From Gymnopilus junonius (Eukaryota > Basidiomycota > Agaricomycetes > Agaricales > Galerinaceae): DNA of 34,506 bases. A model generated the notes under the pieces. The model had not been told where the DNA came from and did no database searches. It worked only from the letters and a program-made list of their open reading frames with translations. Of the stretch, positions 1 through 10,286 are shown one piece after another. Both the position numbers and the translations under genes were made by a program. Numbering within the stretch: the first letter of the stretch is position 1; every line of letters begins with the position of its first letter. The stretch lies in NCBI GenBank assembly GCA_015501075.1, contig JADNYJ010000339.1:1-34506 (forward strand), read 5' to 3'.

Positions 1-507
1 GACCCCCTGTTGTACTTGTATGTATGACTGTATGTTCTGAGTTAAAGCTCTTCTATTGTATTTTACTATTTTACAAATGAATTCTTTGTGATTGGTATGA
101 CTTGAAAGTCGGAAATGAACTGGCTTCAGATCTTCAGACTCGTTCGCACCCCTTTCCACAACCCTTTTCGCACCAACGCTTATCGCAACCGATGTTGGGT
201 GTCCTCACTTATACAGTATACGCATGCAAAACATGAAATCGTAGACCGAGAGATGGAGGTGACGGTTTATTATTTTATCAGGGGATAGTCTAGCTGTAGC
301 AAAAAAATGAATTGTCGAACCGCCTCGCGTACATCAAATGCTTACACCGCAAGGTAATCCTCTGCACAATGAATCCTCGATAAATTCGAACCGAAGGATA
401 CCCGAAATAAACCTTATCATACTTGAATCGCAGTCAAAAACTCTCGCTGAGAAAGACAAAAAGAAAGACAAACCCGAAACTGAAAGCTAACCACTCTCTA
501 AAGTGTC
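1..507. other. No gene recognised at left edge
   Basis: AT-rich sequence without a convincing reading frame or repeat. It lies 3' of the minus-strand F-box gene and probably holds its 3' untranslated region. Nothing else can be supported. Confidence 0.4.
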
Positions 508-2064
508 CTAAAGTGGATATGCAAAGCAACAGTGACGACCACATACATCCGTTTTCCGACCATCCTTCCAACTCTTACAGCGCGGTATAAACCAGAGCTT
601 ACACCCGCCTTTCAAACCCAAAGACTTTGCTGCTTGCTTCATTTGGATCTCCACGTCGGCGTGCGGCGTGGTGGGCACGTACAGTGTCACAGTCGAAATG
701 GGAGACGGCACCGAATGCGGTGCATTGGAGGCAGACTGGGCTGCGTTTCGGCGCTTCACCGTGCTGAGGATGAGGATGGTGCTGGCATCTGCGTAGGAAC
801 CGAGTTCGAGTTTCTCCAGGAGAGGAAGGAGTGAGCCCATGGCGATTTTTTCTAGGGTTGTGTGGTGGATGTATAGGGATAAGGGAAGAGCAAGGTCTTG
901 GATCATGGGGAAAGGCTGTAGGAACTGTTCCAAATCGTAATGGGAAGTTGATTTAGGACGTTCCGATCTATGAAGATAAGTTCCTGGGTCAGCATTCACT
1001 GGGAGCTTTGTGGTAGGGTTGATCTCGAGATCAGTGAGGCGAAGAGTTTTCAATGTCATGGCCGAGCGTAATGCTACAGCCGCGTAAAGTTGTAAATGCC
1101 TCAAGAAGGGGAAATTATTGTCGACTTCTCCGATGCAAAGCTTTTCAAGAACAGGGAGTCTAGGATAAGCAAGAATAATGGATCCCAGCTTGGGTCGATG
1201 AGATGGAGGTCTAGTTCTTTGAGAGAGGTCATTATGATGGGTGCGACAAACTGCTGAGGGTGACGAACAAGCCAACGGCTGTCAAGCTCAACAGAAAACG
1301 AAGCTTCCGCCAACGAGAGACTGCCGGCTCGCATCATGCGAAGGAATGCTTCGGGAGGCATGATGACAGCCTGAAAATGTAGCGTGGTGAGTTGAGATAA
1401 TGGGAATCGGAGGTCGAGGGATTGATGTGACTGTCGATTATATTACAAGTAATTCGGTCGAGATGTGGAGTGTTTTCAAATGGGTGGAAGTCATAACATT
1501 TCGGAGCGATGTAGTTGGATCGGTCGTCGATGTAGGTATTCAAGAACGTAAGGTCCAGATTTATCAAGGAGCGAAATGCGCCTCGAGGTATTCCTAACAA
1601 GAACTTTGAGATCTCGGTTCCGTATAATAGGCATTTGAGACCTATGATTCGCTCAACGTTAGGAATGATCAGCTCGTCAACAATGCTGATATTGCCAGAA
1701 CCAAAAAGAAGATCCTTTAAGACAGCACCTGCTACAGCCTGTCCTGGAAGAAGATTGGTCTCAAATGACAGCGACAGCGGGCCAGTCCTACTTCTCCGAA
1801 TGAAAGACTTGACGACTTTAATCCGTTCGCCTGGATCCCTGAACGACGTCGCTTTGAAGGTAAACGTATTCCAAAATGCTGGCGAAGTGATCATCACGCC
1901 CTCCAGATCCTGCTAACTCGACTGAGGACCAACTGCGGATGGAGAGGTGGAGGAGGAAACATCAAGTTGTCTTCGACCAGTAAACGGAAAATGGGCATCA
2001 AAACGTCAGGCTGGCGAAGCAAGCGATGAGAGGGTGATTGTTGATTCAGGTGCATCGAAGTCAT
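508..2064 (-). CDS. F-box/leucine-rich-type protein with three apparent frame breaks
   Basis: Probable substrate adaptor of an SCF ubiquitin ligase, by family. The N-terminal part has a degenerate F-box helix (VLMPIFRLL) followed by the motif LVLSRVSRIWRA and SPAFWNTF, which matches the usual basidiomycete pattern of a CxxWR helix followed by STPELW. The rest consists of leucine-rich segments (LTTLHFQAV, LPVLEKLCIGE, SLLPLLEKLELGSY) as in this family's LRR region. ATG at 2064 opens the F-box frame. The frame changes near 1898, 1433 and 1193, and each change is repaired by restoring one base to a run (GG, CC and CCCC respectively). No GT-AG intron fits these points. It may therefore be a real gene with assembly indels or a recent pseudogene. 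The target is unknown. Confidence 0.6.
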
Positions 2065-2593
2065 TACTGTTCACATAAAAGATAAGGATGAGGTATATCA
2101 CGATATATAATGGGCGAGAGGCATACCGAAGGTATTCTAGAGAATGCTCCGCTAGAGGAGGAACCGCTGTGGCAGAACGGAAGTGAAAGAGGGGACTTTT
2201 TCGTCGTCATGTCTGTGAAGGGTTCTTTTATTCGACAAAACCTTGCAATGAGGTTGACCATTAGCCCACCTGTCAAAATCCGGGAAGTAATAAGGTTTTC
2301 AGCACCCAGATACTGGGGTACAGCGCCGCTTTCTCCATCTGAATGTGAGTGCGGTCTCGATGACAAAACGGACTTGCCTCGATGCTTCGTTTACTGTAGA
2401 TTTACATAAAGGACATCGCAAAAGGTCCGCAAAGATTGTTTGAGAGGCAACAATTCTGTGCTCAGCCATGGCATTATTGGGTTGAAATCCAATTTGTAAT
2501 TTAAGTGGACGACGTTCGATTGCTGTGGCCCAGGTGAGTATCTTTTGCAGTTGAACCAATATTTACTTCCAGAGGGTCGGAGATCAATTCGGC
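2065..2593. other. Intergenic, no supported gene
   Basis: Frames of about 100 codons exist on both strands (2110-2409 plus, 2064-2366 minus) but overlap each other, match no family I know and have no splice context. This stretch is the upstream region of the minus-strand F-box gene. Confidence 0.35.
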
Positions 2594-2596
2594 TTA

Positions 2597-2653
2597 GAGT
2601 CTGTTCGGTAACCATAATCATAATCGATTATGATTTGATGGCAGCCGGCACTT
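2597..2653 (+). repeat. Left terminal inverted repeat of the Harbinger-type MITE
   Basis: Begins GAGTCTGTTCGG and contains the 20-bp perfect palindrome AATCATAATCGATTATGATT, so each end can also fold on itself. Pairs with 3001-3057. Confidence 0.9.
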
Positions 2654-2741
2654 TCCGCCGCTCGCCAAATTGAGTCATCCCGTCACGCACGCCTTATCAA
2701 GCGATCTCCTGCGCATCTTATCGTCGCCCGCACTTCTTTTC

Positions 2742-2921
2742 ATGCCTCCGCCTCCACCAGAAACACGGCGGCGGCAGCTAATACTAGCTGCTGCGTATCT
2801 TGTCAATGTTATTGGTATTGCTACAACGATTTATGCATCCCCGTTGTACTGGAGACAAGAGTATCATAATTCAAAGTTGAGTGGGGATGTCGAACACGCG
2901 TTCAATGCGTTTTTGCCGTGA
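2742..2921 (+). pseudogene. Truncated Harbinger transposase N-terminus inside the MITE
   Basis: A 59-codon remnant from ATG at 2742: a short Pro/Arg-rich start, a hydrophobic stretch (LILAAAYLVNVIGIA) and then SPLYWRQEYHNSKLSGDV. Fungal PIF/Harbinger nucleases carry a similar start in which a tyrosine-rich YxxxxYHxSxLSG motif precedes the WVxELLxGHPxRI region. Here the match stops after SGDV and the frame ends 10 codons later, so the DDE catalytic part is wholly missing. The family comparison is from memory of the motif and is not an alignment. The remnant ties this MITE to its autonomous parent. Confidence 0.5.
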
Positions 2922-3000
2922 GGCTGAGTGCGGGAGGCGAATATCAGGCTATCTTATCGTCGTGACGATTGTGACAGATTCCCAATTTGGCTTGCGGATA

Positions 3001-3057
3001 AGTCCGGCTGCCATCAATAATCATAATCGATTATGATTATGGTTACCGAACAGACTC
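3001..3057 (-). repeat. Right terminal inverted repeat of the Harbinger-type MITE
   Basis: Reverse complement of the left end with one 3-bp indel after the internal palindrome. Followed directly by the TTA duplication. Confidence 0.9.
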
Positions 3058-3060
3058 TTA

Positions 3061-5367
3061 GCACCCGTTCGACTATCTGCGAAATCGAACTCTTCGAAAA
3101 AGGAAACGCCGTAATCGATTATTGTTAAAAATTGGAACGGGTTTGCCCAATCGAGTACACATACATGTCGAAAGAAGCCTAGTCCAAACCCGAACTGGAG
3201 TTCCTGACATCCCCAAGTACTCACACAGCAAGCAATGTCTATTGGGCCCATCTATCGCATGAGCCCGCCTAACCCTCCCTGAGTTACCGGTAACAAGAAA
3301 AAGAATATGCGAGCTTTAGACAGTTGGAATGTTGGAATGCTCATCAGATTCTAGCGATGAGGTAAAATAAGAACATATGCCGTAAAAATTTAGGATATTT
3401 GTATATGCGAACTATGGAGAAAATGTTCTATAATCCTAGTCGAATAATAAACTACAGCGGTACGACCATTACAAATTGAAGGCGACACAGAGAAATACTT
3501 GACTCGAATGATGCAAAGTCTGGCGAATCGCAAGAAAGCGCAGATCCGGGAGAAGGAACGACATGAGGGCAGCACGTGGACGAACGAACCCCAGAACTGG
3601 GAGTCGGAGATCCCAGCCTACCAACGAGCCTGCAGACCATACAAGGCATTCAAAGCTGGAAGTCTTTATCCACCGGTAACCGCCAGCCTGGTGTTGAAAA
3701 GAATTACGTTTACTGAGCCTCTTCCGAATGAAATAGTGGCAGAAATGTTATGCGAAGCATCTGAAAACTTCAAAAAAAGCACGAGGGCTAGAATAAACGT
3801 CGAAAGCAACAAAAGCCTTAAGCCAGTTCATGTGTTAGATGGGTCGAGAAATCGAAATGAAGGTGCTTACTGCGCATTTGACTCATCTGGTCCGATACAC
3901 GTTGACGAGGTTGACAGAGAAATCCGGAGCGGTAATAAAAGCAGTCACACAGCTTAAGTTCGGATCTTGGTCACTCGTAGAGACAGTCTACTCAAAGGGA
4001 AAGTTCGAATTAATAAACATGAGCAAAAGTTAAATAGCGCATATGTGGTACCAATCTGACCATAGTTTTCGCCGAGAACAATGGCAATGGCCTGCACCTT
4101 ATTTGACCAGGGTCGCAATAGCCGATGCTGATACCGTGTGATGAACAAAGTTGCCTGAACCCGACAAGGCTCGACCTGCAGGTAGCATTTTGGTTTCGTG
4201 AGGCAAAACCAGAAGAGACGAGGAACGAACCTAGCCTACGGGATGAGCTTCATCAAATAGTGTGCAGCCCGGTCCATATTTCCTCCTCTTTAATCATTCG
4301 ACGCATGAGCTGTTGATGCGGGCGACGGTTGAGGTGAGCGAGGGTTGAGGTAGCGAGGACTGCTATGGACGCCACTAAAAAATTAAAACGTACATTGTTA
4401 CTGAAAGATGGAATCCTATGGTAAACTTGCTCAGTTTGCCATATCCTGCGCTGCCATGCCAGCGTCACGGCAAAGATATACCGCTGGGCCTGGTAAAACG
4501 GTACTTCAGCCAACGGTTCCTACAAATTTCAACCTGTAGAATGAGCAAGAAACCGCCACGTAAACCGCCTTCATGAAAACGTACTCGATTTGAAGACAAA
4601 TTCTCAATTACTCCCAGATTACTAGCCTTCCTTGTATAATAGAATGGTTCATCCATTATAATGCCATCCGTGGGCCCAGATCCAGTGGTTCGTGAGCCAA
4701 GCGAAGTGAAGTGAGATGGTAGGGAAAGAGGTGGAAAACGGAGGAACGTTGCCATCAGATACGTTTCAACCGGCACGTGATCCTGTCGCGTCGCGTCATG
4801 CTTTCGAGCTCATTTTTATCTTACTCTATGCTTTTTGCACAGACATGAAAGAGAGTATGTGTTATACTGTGTGATGTTTACATGATTGTAAGTTGTAGTG
4901 ATCCACATAGCTCGCATGAGGGTGGTTTTTCGGCAAGAACACGCAGTTGGATTCCATTAATGAGAAATTCGAGACAGTCTTTATACCGTATCAAACGCCC
5001 ATATTCTAGTAGTGCATTCAAAGCTTTGTCCTTCAGCCATTCCCTTCAGCCATTCACACTCAATTACCCTACTTGAATATATAATATCATATCATCCATG
5101 GCAGTCATTAAATTTGTATTATCCATGGTTTCGAATACGTCAGTGAGAAAGGATTCTGGGAATAAATGTTATTCTGAAACGTACGAAATACATTTTGAAA
5201 TAGTAATTGCGACACTCATAAGCCATATTTATGTAGAGGATGCTGCGTATATTCAGAGATTTGCGCCAACTTACATACACCCTTTAGGTATGCTACGGTG
5301 TCTTTGCGAAGCTCGCCAACAATTTCCTGTAGTGAAAGTAAGTGGATGATTATCCAAAAGGATGGTA
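3061..5367. other. Gene-poor 2.3-kb stretch
   Basis: No recognised gene. The longest frame (3499-3957 plus, about 150 codons, first ATG at 3508) has an Arg/Lys/Glu-rich start and no motif I recognise. Frames at 4465-4776 (minus) and 5098-5349 (plus) are likewise unsupported. No splice-linked set of exons could be assembled. The 3' untranslated region of the downstream nitronate monooxygenase gene (minus strand) probably lies near 5300. Confidence 0.4.
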
Positions 5368-6491
5368 TCAAAACCATACCGCAGCTGGTAAGATATTCTT
5401 AACGAGGCCGGCTCCAATGCCAGCCCAGACAATTAGCCGTGACGTGTCTCCTGCTGCAGCACTTTCATCGTACTTCTTTAGTCTAGTTTCGAGATCGAGG
5501 CCGTCATGTAGATCTTCGATGATGTTATTCGAGATGGCTCGCCCGTTGAGTTCATGTGGCCATAAATCCATTCGTGCGACTTCATCGAAAGCTAAAGAAC
5601 GTGTAGTGTCATTAAGACCGGCTTTGAGGAGAATTTCTTTCTGCTGCGAGCTGTATTGGCATTCGGGCGTGAAGAGGAATCTAGTTCCAAGGACTACACC
5701 ATGCGCTCCTAATGTCAGAAGCGCAGCGATTTGGCTGCCGTTTGAGATTCCTCCAGCCCCTACTACCAGAGGACCATTCGGTACCGCATCAAGTATTGCA
5801 GGTAATAGGTCAAATAAGGGGGGTGCACGTGCGCCTCCGTGCCCACCGGCTTCTATGCCTACGAACCTTACGCATCAGAAAAACTATGATAAGAATGTCG
5901 CTCTGGCGCACCTTGAGCAACCGATAACGTCCACTTTCCAGTCATCAGCGGCCTTGAGTGCCATTTCCACCGAGTTTACGATAACGAAGACAATTGTCTT
6001 GCGGGAGCATTTACTGTCATGAACACGGATACGAGTGACGTATTTTCCCAGATCAGAGCCAAATGCCAACCATACCGCGACTGGTTTTTCGTCAAGTACT
6101 ACTTCCAAGCTCTGTTCAGGAATTGCGTCGAGGACCCATCCTAGCATACCAACGCCGATTGGTACCGGTTTATCGGCGTCTATACGTAGTTTGTTTCTTA
6201 TCCTCTCAATATCCCCTTGAGCGTTTTCGAGGAACTAACACCTGTGAATTATTGGATTGGAGTCGCCTTTGTTCTATCATAAAGCTGTTCGACGGCGCAC
6301 CAGCTCCAATCATTCCGAATCCCCCTGCTGAAGTAACTGCAGCAGCTAACTCGGGCGTGGCTGCGGTAGCCATGGGAGCGCTTATGATGGGTACGTCCAC
6401 ATCTTCAACGAGGGTTTAGTAAACTATAATTCAAGAGTAATATTTAACACGTACTGAGTAGTTCCGTGAGAGGAGTTTTGATTGAGGGCAT
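5368..6491 (-). CDS. Nitronate monooxygenase (2-nitropropane dioxygenase family)
   Basis: FMN-dependent TIM-barrel enzyme that oxidises alkyl nitronates to carbonyl compounds and nitrite. Four exons: 6455-6491, 6301-6402, 5912-6241 and 5368-5858. The first, 37-nt exon gives MPSIKTPLTELL; its 52-nt intron has a TACTAAAC branch site and joins to VDVPIISAPM, the FMN-binding start of the family. Further motifs are GFGMIGAG, PIGVGMLGW, FVIVNSVEM, the catalytic/FMN loop GIEAGGHGG and VVGAGGISNG...GVVLGTRFL. The length, about 320 residues, is normal. Two compensating frame changes are seen: one near 6214, repaired by one more G in a GGGG run, and one near 5922, where an extra G splits the expected VIVAQG (a 45-nt intron with acceptor at 5867 would keep the frame but spoil the motif). 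It may detoxify nitronates such as propionate 3-nitronate. Confidence 0.88.
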
Positions 6492-7316
6492 CGTTTAGGT
6501 GATGCTAGTGATGGTGAGACGTTGTGAGACGCATGGCAGATGATCTCTCAGCTATTGCTTACATATTCAAATCGTGTCATCGCAAAGGCTTGTCAAGTAA
6601 ATATGGTGGACGTTGATAACCTATGAATCGTTCCCATTCCGTGGTATTAACTCCCGTCGAAAGTGGCCTCGACAAAGAAGAAGGATACCACAAATTATGT
6701 ATAAGACCCAATGGTAGATGCTTGAGAAAATATTTTGTAGCAGCACCTTCGTAGCATAAGATAAACCAAGAAAGAGTCAATTACGGCCTTCCTTTCAAAG
6801 AAAAGGCTCAGAGTCGCGACAATGCATGCTGGGAGGCAAGGATCATCAAATGAGAAGCACGGGTGTCTTCCGCTTCCCCGACTATGTGAAGCGCCCAAGA
6901 GAAGAAAAAGGGTGAGAAAGAGGTCCCAGAACACATCGAAATGTCATATCGATCCTTGGCCATTTCAGAAAGTGGGGCGTATTTATTGTGGTCGAAGGCG
7001 GTCGACGGGTCCAAGATAACATGAAAGCCGCAAAACCAGTCCGAAAAGCAAAGGAATCCAAAGATAATAGATGGCTGACCTCAACAGCGGTAATACTCCA
7101 AAAAAGCGTAGGATTTCGTGGTTATACGACAGGCAGCCGTGCAGACTGAGGCCCATGGAAATAGGCGATTGTGGAAGGAAGGAATCAACAGTGCAAAACG
7201 GATAACACCGACTTCGCCCGAAGGACAGAATTCGTCATGTGATACCTTCCAAAACCTGACTTCAAAATCAGATCGAAATCAATCCAAGGATAGTTGAATA
7301 TAGATAAATTACGATA
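6492..7316. other. Intergenic region between nitronate monooxygenase and BTB genes
   Basis: No supported gene or repeat. It contains the promoter of the nitronate monooxygenase (just right of 6491) and the 3' end of the BTB gene. Short frames at 6577-6934 are opposed and unsupported. Confidence 0.4.
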
Positions 7317-9201
7317 CTAATAATACTGCAGTAAACTTTGGTTTGACGGCCAGTTGATGGAATCGTCGGAAAGGGCCATCCTCTGAGCATATATACCATA
7401 ATCAGTAGAAACTGTTCGGGAAGAAGCAGAAGAGTAGATGGATGACGCTAAATCAAGAGCTGAAATAGAAGCACTAAATTGCAATGGCTCATCTTGAGAG
7501 CGGAGAGTTTCAACTGTGGATATGAGGGAGTACAAGGAGTCCGTGTGGGGATTTTTGATAAGCGAATTAGCTGGATAATCGGCGAGTTGGTTGCTGTTCA
7601 TCTTGGGTAGTACTGCATTTCCACCTGCATTGGCATATGAGAGTGATAAATCAATCGTCTTTCGAAGTTCGTTTTTCATGTCGTCCAAAAGACCCAGCGC
7701 GTCGGAGTCGGATTGTAAATGTTTTTCTAGAAGCGTCACAATTGACTGCAAGCGTGAGCGGAGAGTAATAGAGCAAAGGGTGAAATTCATTTGGTGAGAC
7801 TTACTTGATATATCACAAGTGCTTGATGTGGACGTGCACGTCTACGTAGGGCTCTGGTGACCAACATAGCTTGATCTCTTGTCGATCTTGGCCAAATTCT
7901 GGTCATAGCTTGGTCCCAAGTTTCGGACTCGAAGCAGGCTTGAGGTTCGGCACACATGACGTCTTCCGCGAGGGAACACGCAGAGATTATTGTAGTTTTT
8001 ATTCCATCAGCCCAAGATTCAGAGCACATCTGTAATTTGAGCAAGGCTTTCTCTGCAGCAAATAGTATGGGAATGACGTCTGAGGGCGTGATGCTTTTCT
8101 GAAAACCGCTTATTGAGGCGTCCACTATGTAGGAAGGCAAGGATGCGAATTCCTTCGTGCACCAGCCTTCGCCAAATAGGCCCACAAGAGCCCTTAGAGC
8201 ACCACGTTTGAGTGTATAATTTTTGAATGGTTCCTCTAAAGAAAGTTGGAGAATACGCGGAACGCGATGTGCACAGTTCCTGCAAATACAACCGGTACTT
8301 ATTGTAGCGCTCCATGTTCCACCGAATTTTGACCTGTACTCTTCATCTGACAGCGTCGCGTGGAATAACCCGTGGGCCATATCGACGACAATGTGGGCTA
8401 CGATCAGATTACGAAGCGTTCTGAGCGAAAGGTACACTGACCCTCTGTATATCGTAAAGGCGGTGGCAAGGTCATATTTCCTGTACGAGAATTCGAGAGT
8501 ACCTGTGTACAGGAAGCCCAGAATGAAGTGTATTGAGGCAGGCGTGAATATGTCATCCGACAAAGTGATCATGACTGGTTCAGTGTCATTGTCCTTCCTC
8601 GTACTCTCGCCGAGTCGGATTTTATTGTGAATCACCTTAGACCGCACCGCCAGAAGGAAACGGTGACCGCGGAAAAGTGCTATTTTTTTGAAGAAGGGGA
8701 GGAACACTCTGATTCGCAAGTCAGAGTGTAAGCGACTTCGCCACATGAAAACAAGGTCATTTTCGAGTTTTTTTATTCCTGTCTGACCCATTAAAGGTGT
8801 TCTTGAAGATTTTCCGGTATACAACTTCCTGACGCACTCCTGCGTGGTCGTATAATTCTCAGAGACCTTGAAGCGTCTTAAACTGGACATGTCATCAGAG
8901 GATAATATCTGACTATTAGTCAGCTGCAACACCGTCAATGCAGAATCCGCCCATCTATCAGTTCTAGCTTCGACCATTGCTGAAATATGTCATGCTGAGT
9001 ACCTTGCTATAACATTAATGAGTCAAACTCACCGATATGACCCATCACCTCTCGTCCTTCCTCTGTTTCCAACATGAGATCCGGAAAATAATTCCCTGCA
9101 TCGTCAGCAAGGGTCGTGAGATCTTCCAGCCACTCCATTCTTGCATCTTCGATGATTGATTCCAACCATGGACGTAGAGCGTCTTTCGCATGCTGAACCA
9201 T
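7317..9201 (-). CDS. BTB/POZ-domain protein, probably with two BTB folds
   Basis: Three exons (9033-9201, 7805-8979, 7317-7745) separated by introns of 53 and 59 nt with GTGAGT and GTAAGT donors; together they encode 590 residues in one frame. Exon 1 ends in YFPDLMLETEEGREVMGHI and the splice continues with AMVEARTDRW, the FPDL...AH(K)A...ARS layout of a BTB start. A second BTB-like segment is at about residues 145-250: DLRIRVFLPFF, FRGHRFLLAVRS and FTPASIHFILGFLYTGTLEF. A Cys pair (CICRNC) follows, then a helical region and a Ser-rich tail. BTB proteins are typically dimerising adaptors, often for cullin-3 ligases. No kelch, ankyrin or zinc-finger partner domain is visible. ATG at 9201 was chosen because it opens the exon directly after a CCTTAG-like boundary. 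Confidence 0.75.
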
Positions 9202-9986
9202 TCCGAGGCTAAGGAGAAGGTAAGTATTGTATATGGAACGTAGAAAATGTGGGCTTGTAGAGTAAGAGTGATGGATGGATGTACGAGAAACGGAGAGAAG
9301 AGGGACGGGGTCTGATATTTGTCTCGGAGTACTGCCTCTTTCTCTTTTCAGGCTTACTTATAACACTGCATTACGACCGATGGCAGCTGTCAGCGTCTAT
9401 GCGTGTGGGAGCGCGTGGCAACCGGCGCGTGGAGATTTCTTTTGATGCTGGTATATTCGTGGCGCTTTGGATGGATTGGAATGTTTCAGATAAACCTGAT
9501 GTACCTGAACAATCGAGTATGTGAAAAGAATTCCCTTTCATCAAGGCAAAACAGACTTACCACGGCGATGGGGCTGCGAACCTGAGAGGAAGTAAACGAT
9601 TATTTGTCAGCTCAACTTACGCCTGTTCCAAAAGAGAAAATAGAGGCAGGGCAGAGTCTCGTAGGATGGCTGCGTATACCCTTCAAACCAAAGACAGAAA
9701 TTCGTCCATGTCAATAAAAAGTTGGAGCTGGCGTTCAAAATTTGTTCTGCTGATCTCAGCACAGCCTTACCACGTGATTAGATGAATTTCTGACCCGCCC
9801 GATCCGCCTTTTAAGCTTAAGTTCGACCACCTCCTCCTCCACGTACAGTGTCAGTAGTCCTGTTCGTCTGCTTGTGGGCACTTCGGAATGGTTTACGTTA
9901 CAGGATATGATACGCATGGCTATTTTAGCTAGCTAAGCTAGTGCTGTCGTCGAGATTCTTCAAGTTGGTCTGATGATCTGTCCTCA
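9202..9986. other. Upstream region of the BTB gene
   Basis: No supported gene. It carries the promoter of the minus-strand BTB gene. Small plus-strand frames (9279-9524, 9403-9585) have no family signal. Confidence 0.35.
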
Positions 9987-10286
9987 ATGAATCCTCTACC
10001 TCACACCACTCGGTTCTTGGATAAAATGGCGACTTTGGGGTTCTTGTACCACCGCTATGTGATTTTTGGATGGGGTACTGTCTTCACCCTTGTAGTTGCA
10101 TGTGTCGCTTGGCGTGGTATGTTCTTTTTGTTGACTCGTCTTTTTTCCACTCGACTGACTTATTATGGGGACCTCTTAGAAACTTGTCAGCAAGTAAAAT
10201 ATTCCGTCTACCACGCATGTAACGTTACTCGTGGATCTAATACGTCCAGTCGAATCGCCAAACCAGCGAACTTATCACCCACATGA
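9987..10286 (+). CDS. Possible small membrane protein, unrecognised
   Basis: An open frame of 99 codons with two in-frame ATGs (9987 and 10026). It contains one clear hydrophobic segment, YVIFGWGTVFTLVVACVAW, long enough to span a membrane, followed by a basic stretch. A GTATGT donor-like site lies at the end of that segment (near 10116) and CTTAG and TCAG acceptor-like sites follow 60-80 nt later, so the real protein may splice on and differ after the membrane segment. No homologue is recognised. A chance hydrophobic frame is possible. Confidence 0.2.
   Translation: MNPLPHTTRFLDKMATLGFLYHRYVIFGWGTVFTLVVACVAWRGMFFLLTRLFSTRLTYYGDLLETCQQVKYSVYHACNVTRGSNTSSRIAKPANLSPT

Larger units (their letters stand above)
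2597..3057. mobile_element. PIF/Harbinger-type MITE (461 bp) with TTA target duplication
   Basis: The two ends are inverted copies beginning GAGTCTGTTCGGTAACCATA. The match continues for about 55 bp with one 3-bp indel, then imperfectly to about 90 bp through GATGGCAGCCGG and CCAAATTG. Each end is flanked by the trinucleotide TTA (2594-2596 and 3058-3060), the duplication made by PIF/Harbinger transposases. Inside is a short open frame that looks like the transposase N-terminus and then breaks off, so this is an internally deleted derivative of an autonomous element. It cannot move without a transposase supplied elsewhere in the genome. What is seen: the inverted repeats, the TTA repeats and the remnant. 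The superfamily assignment follows from TSD length and sequence. Confidence 0.85.

Noticed and set aside
3499..3957. 152-codon plus-strand frame as a gene
   Set aside because: First ATG is internal, no domain, no splice partner and no neighbour support.
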